A DNA stretch of 64,000 bases, taken from the NCBI GenBank assembly GCA_034359265.1, contig CP136896.1, positions 38,058,001 through 38,122,000 of the forward strand. The letters run 5' to 3'. Below are positions 1 to 10,941 of this stretch, piece after piece. Each line of letters opens with the position of its first letter. Position 1 is the stretch's first letter. A program made the position numbers and the translations under genes. The notes under the pieces are model-generated. The model saw nothing but the letters and a program-made list of their open reading frames with translations, was not told the DNA's origin and searched no databases. This DNA is from Canna indica. Lineage: Eukaryota > Streptophyta > Magnoliopsida > Zingiberales > Cannaceae.

Positions 1-91
1 TCCAAGGGTGTAGTTGAGCGAAGCTCCCTAGACAGGGCCGCGAGGTTTGGTTCGGAATGATGGGGTGTTGTTGGGTCTATTCTGACCAGGT
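1..91 (-). repeat. LTR copy A of Tat-type element (part 1)
   Basis: Matches 3199-3300 and 7348-7440 closely (shared 'gtgtagttgagcg', 'gaatgatggggcgct'). Those two copies belong to the minus-strand Tat-type element next door. Copy A is interrupted at position 91 by the solo LTR 92-2539 and resumes at 2540; removing that insertion rejoins 'gaccaggt' with 'ccaatagttctag', which restores the order seen in the other two copies. Its outer end lies before the window. Confidence 0.7.
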
Positions 92-2539
92 TGTAAGACC
101 TGAAGTTTTTTTAATATAAAAATCTATTTTTGGTACAGCGCACCGGACCAGAGATTATTCGGGTCGAGCCCCGAAAATCGCCTCGAGTAGAAGGTATAAA
201 TCGACCTATGCAGTTTAATTGGTTAAATGGACATTTCCTTTTATGCATTAGATGTCTTATTAAAGTCGAGTTCGACTCGTGTATGCGGATCAAATCGGAG
301 CCCGAATCGGACTCGGATTGAGTCGAGGAAGGGCTGAGTCATGATGAAGGGCATAGAGGTCATTTGTAGATGAGGGAATAAAACCCCTCATCTATAGTCG
401 TGCGGCTCATCTTGGAGCCGCACACAACCCGAGAAAGAGAGGGAGGAGAGGAGATCTTGGGTCGGCGCCGGAAATCGTGTCGCCGTCGGAAGGATCGAGA
501 TCGCCAACGTCCATCTCTTCTTCCATAATCAAGGTGAGTGGTTGTTTTCCGTTGATTGGGGGAGGCAGGTAGCCAAACCCCTAGGACTGCTAGGTGACGA
601 TTTTCTTGTGAGTTTTCGTCGATTCATGGTACCTTGACCTTCTTACCACTGTTTTAATTGTTATTACGTCGGATCTCCGCATTTTTTTTTCCAAATTCTT
701 GATGTTTTAGGGGCTGTCGAGTCAAGGGAAAAGGGAAAAGGTCATGCCGAAAATTTCCCCAATTCCCTTGACGGATGTGAACCCCCTTTGAACGATCTTA
801 AATCCATATCGAGTGGATTTATATATTACTTACTAAAAGTGATGATTGAAACTCCTCCTCTAAAGTCTAGTAGGCTCGGCCAAGCAAAGGGAAAACTCCA
901 TGTCCATAGTTCAACCGAGCAAGGGGTGTGCAGCTTGATCAATGTCTTGATTAGGATAGATTGGAAACAAGATATTAGGGTTTGGGGTTAGTCCTTCCCC
1001 CTTGTTCCTATCCTTGAAGGCTCGGCCGAGCAAGGATGGGGAAATGGTGACCTCTAAGAACTAAACTTCATGTTTAGGAATACTCAAAGCAATAAATGAA
1101 GGTTACCTAGATTGGCAAGTAGAATTAAGAAGAGAATTAGGAAAGACATCACTTAAGGAAAACTACCACCCTAGTGCATATATGTACACATACACGTAGC
1201 GACATTAGAAGGTAGCAATTACTTCCAAGATTTTTTCCTTATCAATTACTAATATTAGTAATGAATTGTCATGATAGATTTAATGTTACTTGCTGGAATT
1301 TTATGTTTAAATACCGAATTTAATTATTTACTTGTTGCAACCATGTGGTTATTCATGGTAATAGTGGTAGGTTAACTTCCTTATAACCTAAGGGTTGTGA
1401 CACATATATACTTGAACATTCTACACTTATGACATGTAGCTCACACTGGCAAAACTAGCAATTGACGCTAGATGACTAGTAGGAAACTCTAAAGTACGTG
1501 TTACTTATGGAAACTCAAATGTAGACGAGCTAAGTTACACACTCAAGGAACAACCAGTGTGTAGTAGTGTGCGGATGGTAAGGCCCGAAAGAAAGGGTTG
1601 AACATGGGTGGACGCTTGGGATTTTATATAAGAAAACTCTAGACACTTTGCTTGTCTTCCGAGAAACATGGATAGTCAAAATGACTAATGCTTGACTCAG
1701 CTAGTGATTTGGGTCTTGAGGATGCACCAGCGGGCCCGCTAGGTGTCAGACCCCAATTGGGTGGGACTAGCTATCCCTAACCTGGTAGGTGTCCAGAGAC
1801 TAGCAGACCATCCTAGTCGACGACCCAGAGATTGCCTTGATTTACTTGTGTGTTATGTGGGCCGAACGGCCAGTATGTTACTGTCTTTGTGTGGTAGGGC
1901 TGGCTATAGCCGAACCACTAGATCATGAGCATGCCCTAAGGGTCGGGTGCCATGTAGCTTAGTTATGCTGTTATGGCTAGTTACATGAATGTATGGTCTA
2001 TACAGGACGACCCTTGAGGTCAGTTGTCATATCAGAAGCAAATTATATCCCTAACTTTATATTTTGTTGCCTTATATATATATATATATGATTATTGGGG
2101 ATTTACGTGGAGGTTCGGAAGAACTGCTCATTGAGTCCCATGTGGACTCACGGTTTATTTCCTTATTTTGTAGAGATCGATTAGTGAGTCGAGGCTTGGA
2201 GTTATGGTGCAGCTGGAGAGCAGGCGGTGGCGTAGATCTCATAGCAGCGTCCACTAGTCACAGTCTGGTGTCTAGAAATGTTGTTCTTTTTCATATACTG
2301 AGAGTTGTTTGTTTTAAAGCATGTAATCAACTTTGAATTTGAGTTGTTTCTTATGGTGTTTGATGTTAGCAACTTTTTCCCTTTTATAAAAATTGTGAAC
2401 TTTCTTGAAATTCAAATAAATCTATATTGTTGTTTCTATTTATGTGTTTCCGGTTTTCTCGTTAGTCAGTGTATGTAGTAGACTTCAGGGTAGGACATAG
2501 ACCCTGGCCGGTCACACGACCCTTAGTTGGGGTGTGACA
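92..2539 (+). mobile_element. Solo LTR of a Tekay/Del-like Ty3/gypsy element
   Basis: Begins TGTAAGACCTG and ends GGGGTGTGACA, the same ends as the gypsy LTRs at 14391, 32761 and 39689. It is flanked by a perfect 5-bp duplication CAGGT (87-91 and 2540-2544). No primer-binding site follows and no polypurine tract precedes it, so this is an LTR alone, normally the product of recombination between the two LTRs of a full element. Internal blocks such as 'gggtgggactagctatccct' near 1763 recur in the LTRs near 40335 and 43697. It holds a (TA)n run near 2073-2092. No coding sequence is seen. Confidence 0.9.
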
Positions 2540-2904
2540 CAGGTCCAATAGTTCTAGTCTAGTCCACAACCCCCAAGTTCGGTCGGAGTCTGGAGGACTA
2601 TGTGTCGAGGTCTTAAGTATACGGCTAGCCATTGACTCTTGGCCTCTCTAAGGAATTCTCCAGAGTATTCTACCAAGCTGCACTAGGGAGGTCGAGCTAG
2701 GTATTGCTTTTGAAATGGTAGTTCAAAGAGGTTTAAGCAGGTTGCTGCTAAAGTTAGGTTTGAATTGGAGTGGGTGACCATGGAGACCATGCTGATGTGC
2801 TCGGCTGCGTGGCCGAGTAGTTTCATCGAATTCACCCTTGTGTGGGTCATCTTAGTTCGGCATGTTGCGAATTATTGCCCCTAGAGGTCTTTTAACTATT
2901 GACA
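2540..2904 (-). repeat. LTR copy A of Tat-type element (part 2)
   Basis: Continuation of copy A after the solo LTR. It is collinear with 3295-3646 (shared 'ggaattctccagagtattct', 'gctcggctgcgtggccgagt', 'gcccctagagg'). On the minus strand it would begin TGTCAATAG at 2904. A 114-bp spacer (2905-3018) separates it from copy B. The spacer contains 'gcaaaagacactctgacgct', a phrase I associate with LTR ends of Tat-type elements, though I cannot confirm this here. Confidence 0.65.
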
Positions 2905-3018
2905 CTAGAGACCCGCAAAAGACACTCTGACGCTCAAGTCAGTGGAACTCCAAGGTGGAGGTAATGGAAATTGGAATTTGGGTTACTTGAGGCGTGTCGT
3001 GTCTTTATTTATTGCATG

Positions 3019-3646
3019 TGAAGGTGATAACACTACTTGGCAATCTCGCTAGGATCGTTGCCAAGAATGGGTCGAGGCCAATCCCCGAGATTGCTGGTTT
3101 GTGATGGTATATCCACCGTGATAAGAAAGGACGTGGATGTCCATGTATGGCTGTGTGGGTTCCAACTGAAAGAACCGTCTGGTCCGACTTGAGTCCGATC
3201 CAAGGGTGTAGTTGAGTGGAGCCCCCTAGACGGGCCCACAAGGTTTGGTTTGGAATGATGGGGCGCTGTTGGATCTGTTCCGATCGGGCCCAATAGTTTT
3301 AGCCTTGTCCACAACCCTCGAGTTCGGTTGGAGTTTGGAGGACTATGTTCCGAGGTCTTATGTACGGCTATTCTTTGTCCCTTGGCCTCACTAAGGAATT
3401 CTCCAGAGTATTCTACGAAGCTGCACTAGGGAGGTCAAGCTATATATTGCTTTTGAAGTGGTCATTAAAGAGGATTAAGTAGGTGGTTGCTAATGTCAGG
3501 TTTGAATTGGAGTGGGTGACCATGGAGACCATGTTGATGTGCTCGGCTGCGTGGCCGAGTAGTTTCATCGAATTCTCCCATGTGTGGGTCATCTTACTTC
3601 GACATGTAACAAATTATTGCCCCTAGAGGCCTTTTAACTATTAGCA
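3019..3646 (-). repeat. 3' LTR (copy B) of the Tat-type element
   Basis: On the minus strand it begins TGCTAATAG and ends TTATCACCTTCA, giving TG...CA ends and about 628 bp. The last ~290 bp match the partial 5' LTR at 7170-7465, and the whole copy matches copy A (1-91 plus 2540-2904). The boundaries come from where the three copies stop matching, so they are good to a few bases only. Confidence 0.65.
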
Positions 3647-3829
3647 CTTTTGTGGGCTTTCTTTGTAATTTTCATGATGTATTTTTCTAACTCGGTTATT
3701 CGATTTTGTTTGGCTTCCCCCTATTTAGGGGGATCCTTTGGTTGTGTTTGAAGTAGCCTCATTGAATTGGCTCTACTCCCAAGCTGCGTGGTGGTAAGAG
3801 GGTATCGAGCCCCTGAATGTGCAGGTTGG

Positions 3830-4775
3830 ATAACGACTTTCAGGTTGATAGTAGTGGCAGATAAAGACCGCACTCGAAGGTTCAGACCAAGCTTGCTGAG
3901 GAGCGTAAGGCAGAACCGCGCATGAGGAGTCAAGTAAGGGCGCTGAGGCAAGAAGTAGTGGCATGGTAGCCACTCAGGGGTTCAGGCCGAGCTCACTGAG
4001 GAGCGTGAGGTGGAACCATGTACGAGGAGTCGTGTAAGGGAGTTGAGGCCAGAGGTAGTGCGTGGTAGCCAAAGACCGTGCTCGGGAGTTCAGTTCGAGC
4101 TCGCTGAGGAGCGTAAGGCGGAACTACGCACGAGGAGTCATGTAAGGGCGCTCAGGCCGGAAGTGGTGTGTTGCCAAAGACCGCACTAAGACCGGAGGGT
4201 AAGGTGAAATCGTGCACGAGGAGTCGTGTAAGGGCACTAAGACCGGATGTAGTGGCGTGGTAGCCAAAGACCACACTCGGGGATTCAGGTCGAGCTCGCT
4301 GAGGATCGTAAGGTAGAACTGCGCATGAGGAGTTGTAAAAGGGCCTTGAGGTCGAAAGTAGTGACGTGGTAGCCAAAAAGTGTAGTCGAGGGATCAGGCC
4401 AAGCTCGCTGAGGAGAGTAAGGCAGAACCACGAACGAGGAGTCGTGTAAGGGTGCTGTGGTTGGAAGTAGTTGCATGATAGTCAAAGACCGCACTCGAGG
4501 GGTTCAAGCCGAGCTCGCTGAGGAGCGTAAGGCAGAACCACGCACGAGGAGTCGTGTATGGGCACTACGGCCGGAAGTAGTGGCGTGATAGCCAAAGACC
4601 ACACTCTGGGGTTCAGGTCGATCTCGTTGAGGAGCGTAAGATAGAACCGTGCATAAGGAGTCGTGTAAGGACATTGAGGCCGTAAGTAGTGTCGTGGTAG
4701 CCAAAGACTGCACTCGAGAGTTGAGGCCCAGCTCGCTGAGGAGCGTAGGGCGGAACCGCGCATGAGGAGTCATAT
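3830..4775. repeat. ~109-bp tandem repeat array, about nine units
   Basis: Units carry 'gctcgctgaggagcgtaagg' followed by 'cgaggagtcgtgtaaggg' and 'gtagtggcgtggtagccaaa'. The marker 'ttcag(g/a)cc' occurs near 3881, 3981, 4089, 4283, 4392, 4503, 4612 and 4720, giving a spacing of 100-111 bp. The 194-bp step at 4089-4283 is two shortened units. Units differ by many substitutions, so the array is old. The period is not a multiple of three, so the long minus-strand open frames across it are accidental. Arrays in the 3' untranslated region are known for Tat-lineage elements and can seed satellite DNA. Confidence 0.85.
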
Positions 4776-5345
4776 TGCTCGTTTTGGAGCTCCCTTGGCT
4801 GAGCTGGAGGCCGCATTTAGGGCTGAGGGCCAGACTCATTGAAAATTGAGCTCGCAAGAAGCGTGCTTGGGGTCGTTGAGGGCGCAGGGAGCCCAGAATA
4901 GGGGCTAAGGTTAGCAAACCAAACTAGTGAAAACAAAGTTCTAGTCGCTGAGTGAAGCGTCGGATTTTAGAGCCGAAGACCATGACAGCGTGAGGGCGAA
5001 GGTCCATGTTCTAGGGTCTAAGCCGAGCTCGCGCGTGAGGAGTTAAGTTCCTTTTTTAATAGAGTATTTGTTAAAGCGGGGAGATAATCATGGTGGTGTC
5101 CTAAACATATATAGAGAAAAAATGCTAGAAGTGCGACTTTATTGAAAAATAAAGAAAGTGTGCATACAGGAGGAGTGCTCGGGTCCGAGCTCTATTGGTA
5201 TTTTTTTTGTCACGACTTGAGTTCCTCAACGATTGAGTCATGGTTGCTTTCACATGCCCTGTCTTGGGTTTGGTTTGGAGACTTCGGTCGGTTGTTTTTT
5301 TTTTAATGCAAAGAGTGTTTGTGGATCACTGTGGTTGACCACCTT
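4776..5345. other. Noncoding interior of the Tat-type element
   Basis: About 570 bp between the tandem array and the protease remnant. It contains T-rich runs near 5210 and 5300. I see no reverse transcriptase motif on either strand, which is where pol should begin. Confidence 0.5.
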
Positions 5346-5800
5346 CTACTTGAGGCATTCGTTATAGCACCGTTGTGCCTCTTTCTGTTTGGCATGTAGC
5401 ACACCAACCTCTGTATCCGAAGCGGGAAACTTCAATGCTAAATGAGAAGTGGAAACTACGGCCCCCAAATTATTTAAAGATGGTTGCCCCAAGATCATGT
5501 GGTACATGCTAGGTACATCGATGACAAGGTATTGTACTTCAACTATTTTTATCATTGGCTGGGAGTTGAATATCGTCCTTAACCATACGGCTCACCGGAC
5601 GTCAACTTTCTCCCCGAGAATCCCACTAGGTTTCCCTTGCATGGGGTGAGTGATGCTTCTGTTAATTGCATCCTCTCGAAGGTAGAGTCGAAAAGGATGT
5701 CGGCTGAGCTGCCTTGGTTGACTAGGACCCTTTTAATAATAAAATTTCTTGCAATTATAGAGATTATGACTGGATCGTGCATATTTTGGTTAGATCGACG
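5346..5800 (-). pseudogene. Retropepsin-like protease remnant, Tat-type gypsy
   Basis: The minus strand encodes an aspartic-protease segment with VLVNQGSSADILF, matching the family pattern VLVDxGSSADIL; the catalytic Asp of D-T/S-G is replaced (VNQG). It is followed by LVGFSG and, in another frame, VIDVPSMYHMILGQPSLN, matching the downstream 'Y-N-x-I-(I/L)-G-R-P' region. The two pieces (5782-5579 and 5555-5346) are in different frames, so at least one frameshift is present. The usual next domain, reverse transcriptase, does not follow. The protease would process Gag, but this copy is inactive. Confidence 0.75.
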
Positions 5801-5985
5801 AAAATTAGATTCATAGAACGATATTACCGGGGTTCTTGAGCGAAGTCGATATGGTCGGGAGACACTATTGACTGTTGTTATTGTCCGAGGAGATCTTTTT
5901 CTGGCGAAGCTTGATTCTCCACTCCTTGTAAGTCCACCAGCAATGTGGTTGATGACCCCTCGGGGTTCGCCCTCTGAGCGATCAG

Positions 5986-7084
5986 CTAGCTTTCCATCCC
6001 TATGGTCTGAATGGGCATCGGGGGTGTCTGACTTCGCCGCCTAGGGTCGTGTCTTCTGCTTCGACCTTTTTCTTTGTGGTGGTGGATGTACTTATCTACG
6101 CACACTGCTTGGACCAAGTCCTCCAATTGATCACCGAGCATCACACACTCCTCTGTCATGTGATCGTAGGTGTCATGGAACGTGCATCTCTTGCTCATGT
6201 TAGCATTCGGTGGTAGCTTTTGTTTTCCTGCGTTGGCAGAGTATCTAATAAGCTTTAGGTGGTAGATGTCACAAATGATAGTTTCCTTCCCGGTATTGAA
6301 AGGAGTATATTTTTTGAATCGGGTGCTAAATCGAGGTGGTGACCTTGGCCTTTTGCCACTATTCTAGTCATGGCGACTGTAATATTCACTTCTCTTGTCT
6401 CCCTTTCTGGATTTTTTGTCTTCAACGATGGACATAAGATTTTGCCAATCTGTCCTCTTGGCCTCTTGGAGGTCTTCCATCTTTATGAAGCTAGCGGCCT
6501 TCTCCTGAAATTCAGCCATGTCTTTAGGCTCCGCGAGGGTGACTTGGTCCACAAAGAGTTCAGGTTTTAAACCGAGTTGGATGCAAAGAAGCTCGATCTG
6601 TGGGTCGAGGTTGGGGATATCGGCCACTATGGCCTAAAACTTGTTCAGGTATTCTCTTAAGGGCTCATGTTGCCCCTACCTAACATAGTGTAGGGCTACT
6701 CCTATCTTGTGATATACCCGCGATGTAGTGAATCAACTAAGGAAGATGTGGGAGAGGTCGTCGAAAGAGTGGATAGACCTCGGTCGGAGGGAAGCAAACC
6801 ACAACAAGACGATTTTTCCTATGAAAGTCAGAAAGGATCTATAGCGAAGGGTCCCACGTCGAGAGAGAGAGCAGTCCTAGCTCTCTGAATTTTGGAATCC
6901 TCACATTTCTCTGGATGGGGGTGTTGGAGACTTCGTCGTGGGGAACTAGATCAGGTCTTCTTTTTCTTGGGTGAGTGTTGTCTCCATGTTGTGGTCGGTA
7001 GCGCTCGTGGTCAGCCGGGTGCTGTCCACGGGATCGCGTCAACATATCAATTTGAGCCATTAGCTGTTGGTTTTTAGCCTCCAA
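5986..7084 (-). pseudogene. Gag remnant, Tat-type gypsy
   Basis: Minus-strand pieces in order: a polar, Arg/His-rich N-terminal part (7084-6839); a capsid-like segment around 6840-6627 (WFASLRPRSIHSFDDLSHIF and REYLNKF, as in the retrotransposon gag domain); 6627-6364 with the VTLAEPKDMAEFQEKAASFI stretch; and 6198-5986 with a CxFHDTYDHxTEEC knuckle-like motif, typical of Tat/Athila Gag. The pieces lie in at least two frames and carry in-frame stops, so no full Gag can be made. Gag would form the virus-like particle that packages the RNA. It lies just inside the partial 5' LTR, the expected place. Confidence 0.75.
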
Positions 7085-7169
7085 ATTATCTATTCTTCGA
7101 TAAGGGTCTTTAGGGGGAGGGTTGGCCTGTACCGGAGCGTCGCTCCTTACTGTTTCAACGTTACCAAGT

Positions 7170-7465
7170 TGAGGTGATAACGCTGCCCGGCAATCTCGCT
7201 CCGATCACTGCCCAGGATGGGTCGACACCAATCTTGGAGTTGATGGGTTTGCGATGGTATATTCCTCGTGATAAGAAAGGACATGGATGTCCATGTATGG
7301 CCGGGTGGGTTCCCCGAAAAGAGTCGTCTGTTTCGGCTTGAGTCTGGTCCATGGGTGTAGTTGAGCGGAGCCCCCTAGATGGGGCCACGTGGTTTGATTC
7401 AGAATGATGGGGCGCTATTGGGTCTGTTCGATCAGTCCTAATAGTTCTAGTCCAGTCTAGGAACC
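7170..7465 (-). repeat. Partial 5' LTR (copy C) of the Tat-type element
   Basis: Matches 3019-3310 (shared 'ggcaatctcgct', 'gtgataagaaagga', 'gatggggcgct'). It is cut off at 7465, where unrelated AT-rich DNA begins, so the upstream part of the LTR has been lost. Sequence toward gag (7169 and below) is unique to this copy, as expected for the internal region. Confidence 0.65.
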
Positions 7466-8370
7466 ATTGTATATTTTTTTTCGACTAAATTACCAAAGAT
7501 GGGGAAAATGAAGGTATGTCTGTGGGATAGTGGAAAAGAAACATTTTTGTCAAAATGGAAAGTTCAATTGCAATACTTGCTAAGTAGATTTTTATGTTTA
7601 TTTATTAATGAGTAAGATTGACAGTAAACTTACTAGGTCATACAACAGAATTAATATCAACTGAAAAGACAATATTAAAATATGGTTGTTTGGACAAGTA
7701 ACTATTGGAGCATTGTTCACTTTTGTGTGTGTAGGCTCTATTTCATAAGTCCATTAACTTGTTAATAGACCAACACTAATTTAGGCAAGGGAGAAGAATT
7801 GTAACCATAGATAAGAATATTGAAAGATACGTACAAATATGAACTTAGGGACAGATATTAACACCATATAGATCAGATATGAATAAATAAGAACAAATAT
7901 GAACAAATATGAACAGATACGAACTAAAGAATTGTAACCACAAATAAGAATAACATGTAGATCTTAAGAACATATATGAACTATTTCATATCTGACTATA
8001 TGAACTATTTCAAGGTACATACTGAACAGATATGAACTTCATCTACATTTTAATTAACTCTTTTATTCTTGTGGAACTATTTCATAGTATGCTACATGCT
8101 ATGTCCAAAACTTTGCAGTAGATGAATTTTGGTAGAGAAAAAGAAAAAGTATGTACCTTGAAGGCACTGAAATCACATGTGAAGCTTCTGACTTAACACC
8201 TCCAAAGGTAAACCAACCAGCATGAAAGATATCCAACAATATGATAAATGAAAATAGCAAGAACTCTCACAAAAAAGATATTATGGCAATTTAGAGAGTT
8301 CAAAAAAAAAAATAACTGTAGAAAAAAAAATATAGAATTCAATACTTGAGAAAACAAGAACTCTGAGAAA
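7466..8370. other. AT-rich stretch without recognised gene
   Basis: About 900 bp. Short imperfect repeats of 'aacaaatatgaac' and 'agatatgaac' occur around 7840-8040, and 'attgtaacca(t/c)a(g/a)ataagaat' occurs twice (about 7799 and 7930). No coding motif, LTR end or primer-binding site is seen. Confidence 0.4.
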
Positions 8371-8885
8371 TATTAGGGATTGGTGAGAGGAAGTGTCGCG
8401 AGGGGAGGACCACAGGGTAGGTTTTGCAGGAGGTGGCACAGGGAGAGAATCGGCGGTGGAGGTGGCACAGCGAAGGGTTTAGGGATTGGAGGTGTCGCGG
8501 GAGGTGGCACCGGGAGAGCACTAGTGGGGGAGGTGGTGTTGGGAGGTGTCGCGGGGAGGCATCATGTTGAAGAAGAGGATCGCGGGGAGAGAGGATTAGG
8601 GCACGTGGAAATGTTGGGTTGGTTGCGGAAAAAAAGAAGAGGGGAAAATGTGTTAGGGTGTGGGGAGTCTGTCGGGGTTGGCTACAAAAAAATTAGGGCG
8701 CGGAAACTATATTTTGGTGAGTGGGAGGGGGAAAAAATAATTAGTCGGCTAAAATAGAAGATGGAAAAAAAATATAGGTTGATTTACCAACTGATTTCTT
8801 ATCCATTGGTAATTTTGTTGGTAATACCAACAAGTTGAATCCATTGGTAATAAATCTGTCAGTGATACTATGTTTTATGATATTG
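8371..8885. other. GC-rich block plus 'ccattggtaat' repeats; possible CACTA remnant
   Basis: 8371-8600 is purine- and G-rich with repeated 'gaggtggcac'. 8775-8870 carries 'accaac(t)gatttcttatcc', two 'ccattggtaat' and inverted 'ggtaataccaa'. Closely spaced inverted 'ttaccaa/ttggtaa' motifs remind me of CACTA subterminal repeats. The terminal CACTA and a target duplication are not visible, so this is a suggestion only. A 125-codon plus-strand open frame here is low-complexity and Gly/Arg-rich; I do not call it a gene. Confidence 0.25.
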
Positions 8886-9606
8886 ATACTCCTATCAATT
8901 CATTTGAGCACGACCATGCATTTTCTCAATCTCACTCATCAAGGGGTTCAGAGATATCTCTCTTATATATGAGAGAGGCAAATTACTTCACAACTACGCA
9001 TATTCCACTGCACGATTTATTCTATGTCAAATTGTAATCGTTATTACCATTCAGTTAAAGATGATGTTAGACTAGGTCAAAACATAGAACTCATCATGTA
9101 AGAATCCATGGTGACATCAGGTCGAAGGACTGAAACATTACTACTATTGTGAGATATACTAATGATATAAATCCATGTACTATCCTCATGGTGGGTCTGT
9201 CCAATACCATGTTGTCCAACATGTGTCTATAATCTAACTTTAATATCTCATATTCATGACTTGTAAAACATGATCATTATTAGTCAGACTACATACTAAT
9301 CTTCATTTATTATCGTTCCAATGATGATGACCGAGTAGGAAATGTTTAGAATAGTATTTCAATTGCCTTACGATTTTATTACCAAGCATCGTACTTGATA
9401 AACATTAGGCGGAACCAACTTTTTAAGGAATCTTCTATTAAGTTAAATATGCTCACAATAAATAACAAGATAAAGCAAGTGTTCCATTGTCCTAGGGTGT
9501 ACACTACTAACAAATGATCGATTGCAATTATGATTATGCATGCTTGGTTTACATCTTATTGGTATAGCTTGTGATGTGTGACAATATAAATCTCTAAATG
9601 AATTTT
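8886..9606. other. Unassigned DNA upstream of a copia LTR
   Basis: Phrases such as 'cagactacatactaatcttc' and 'catggtgggtctgtccaata' look like LTR or leader sequence of a copia element, but no second copy exists in the window to compare with. No gene seen. Confidence 0.3.
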
Positions 9607-10529
9607 TGTTAAGGATAGTTGAATAAGAAGTTGCAATGCTATTGCAACTGCTACTAGTAGCAAAGTAAGATCCAAAACAAAAATCACACGCAAACACAAA
9701 GGTTTGTTTACGTAGTTCAGTGACAAAACCAATCACTTAATCTGCAGGGCACTCACTGGACAGATGCCCAATCCACTCTCTATAAGTACAATATAATTCA
9801 TTAGGATTTCACACTCGAAATCCGACTACTAGTACTACAGTGAATTAGAAATAACAAAAAACTATTTGCTATTACAAATACATACCAACTTGCCTCTCTA
9901 TGACATCCCAGCTACAGAGTTCTGTCCTTCACACAGTCCTTGTGTTGTAGCGAGTTAACAGCACAAAACCATCTTCACATGAAGATAAGAAAAATAGATT
10001 ATTGCCATCTGCACTAAGCAGTCTCAACTTCTCAGAATAACTGGCAACACAATGTACACACACGGGAGTTGATAAATCATATCTTTTTACAGTAACTTAT
10101 ATGTGACAACTGATAGATCTGAATCAATGCTGATATAACTATTTGTTCAATAATACATTCAGTTGAACAACCAACAATCATTGGTTTAAAAACAAACAGT
10201 CAGCACTTAAATATAATGACCATAAAGATCGAAAGGAGTAACGCCCGAAAATATTAAAGAGGACCTCACCTCTACTCATGAAGTTTATCGGGCAGTAAAA
10301 TAATTAATGATGATTAAAAATATCAAAGATAACAAAGAAAATCATCATTAATATTGCAGACCAAAAGTCTTCACATCTGTAGCAAACTTATCCAGAAAAT
10401 CATAGACAATAGAACCAGTTGAAATTGTCCTCACACAGTTGAAATAGTTGTGACTGTGCATTGGACAGAGATTTTACTTGGAACTATTTTGCCAAATATA
10501 ACCAACTCATAAAAACCAATACATTAACA
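9607..10529 (-). repeat. 3' LTR of copia-env
   Basis: The inner end is well placed: on the minus strand a purine run ending GGGGAAGAT is followed by TGTTAATG. The outer end at 9607 (TGTTAAGG on the plus strand) is chosen because it supplies the TG...CA ends and lies about 100 bp beyond the 'acgtagttcagtgacaa' motif, which sits at a similar place in the other copia LTRs here. No second LTR is available to confirm it. Confidence 0.55.
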
Positions 10530-10941
10530 ATCTTCCCCTTTGGCTTAGTTGGCAAAAAACCACTCTGACAAGGTCAGCAATAGAAAACAAAGAGTAGATT
10601 CACATAGGCAAAAAATAACTATCAAAAACTGTAAATCAACAGTTAAGATAATATCTAGTGAAACCAAATCTTCACAGAGTCACAACTACCATGACACAAT
10701 CATATCACATAGTTAGAGCAAAATAAAAGATTACAACATGTCAAACATCCATAGCAAACATACAACTAATCAGTATCAGACATAACGTTTAAAGACCACC
10801 ACTCAGAGAGTTTAAAAGTATTATCCACAACTGAAGTTTTAAAAGTATTATCCACAGTTGAAGTTTAAAAAGTATCATCACGTACAGTTGTCCCCCTTTC
10901 TAGCATAATAAGCCAAAGGAATAAGAAAAAAAGTCATAGTT
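10530..10941 (-). other. Noncoding tail and polypurine tract of copia-env
   Basis: About 400 bp between the env-like ORF stop and the 3' LTR. It begins next to the LTR with the polypurine tract that would prime plus-strand DNA synthesis. It contains a short duplication 'tttaaaagtattatccacaa' (10810 and 10840). Confidence 0.55.

Larger units (their letters stand above)
3019..7465 (-). mobile_element. Tat-type Ty3/gypsy element with gag and protease only
   Basis: Read on the minus strand the order is: partial 5' LTR (7465-7170), gag (7084-5986), protease (about 5800-5346), noncoding DNA with a ~109-bp tandem array, then 3' LTR (3646-3019). The protein pieces resemble Tat/Athila-group gag and aspartic protease. 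No reverse transcriptase, RNase H or integrase motif lies between protease and 3' LTR, and the gap (about 1.7 kb) is mostly tandem repeats. Elements with gag but no pol are known in plants as non-autonomous derivatives (TR-GAG type). The 5' LTR is cut at 7465, so the outer target duplication cannot be checked. Confidence 0.7.

Noticed and set aside
4285..4917. Several overlapping minus-strand open frames of 67-137 codons
   Set aside because: They lie in the ~109-bp tandem array, whose unit is not a multiple of three, and have no family resemblance; the frames are a by-product of composition.
8380..8757. 125-codon plus-strand open frame, Gly/Arg-rich
   Set aside because: Low-complexity translation of 'gaggtggcac' repeats; no conserved domain, and no start or splice context.
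9443..9736. 97-codon minus-strand frame
   Set aside because: Overlaps the presumed LTR edge of copia-env, no recognisable motif.
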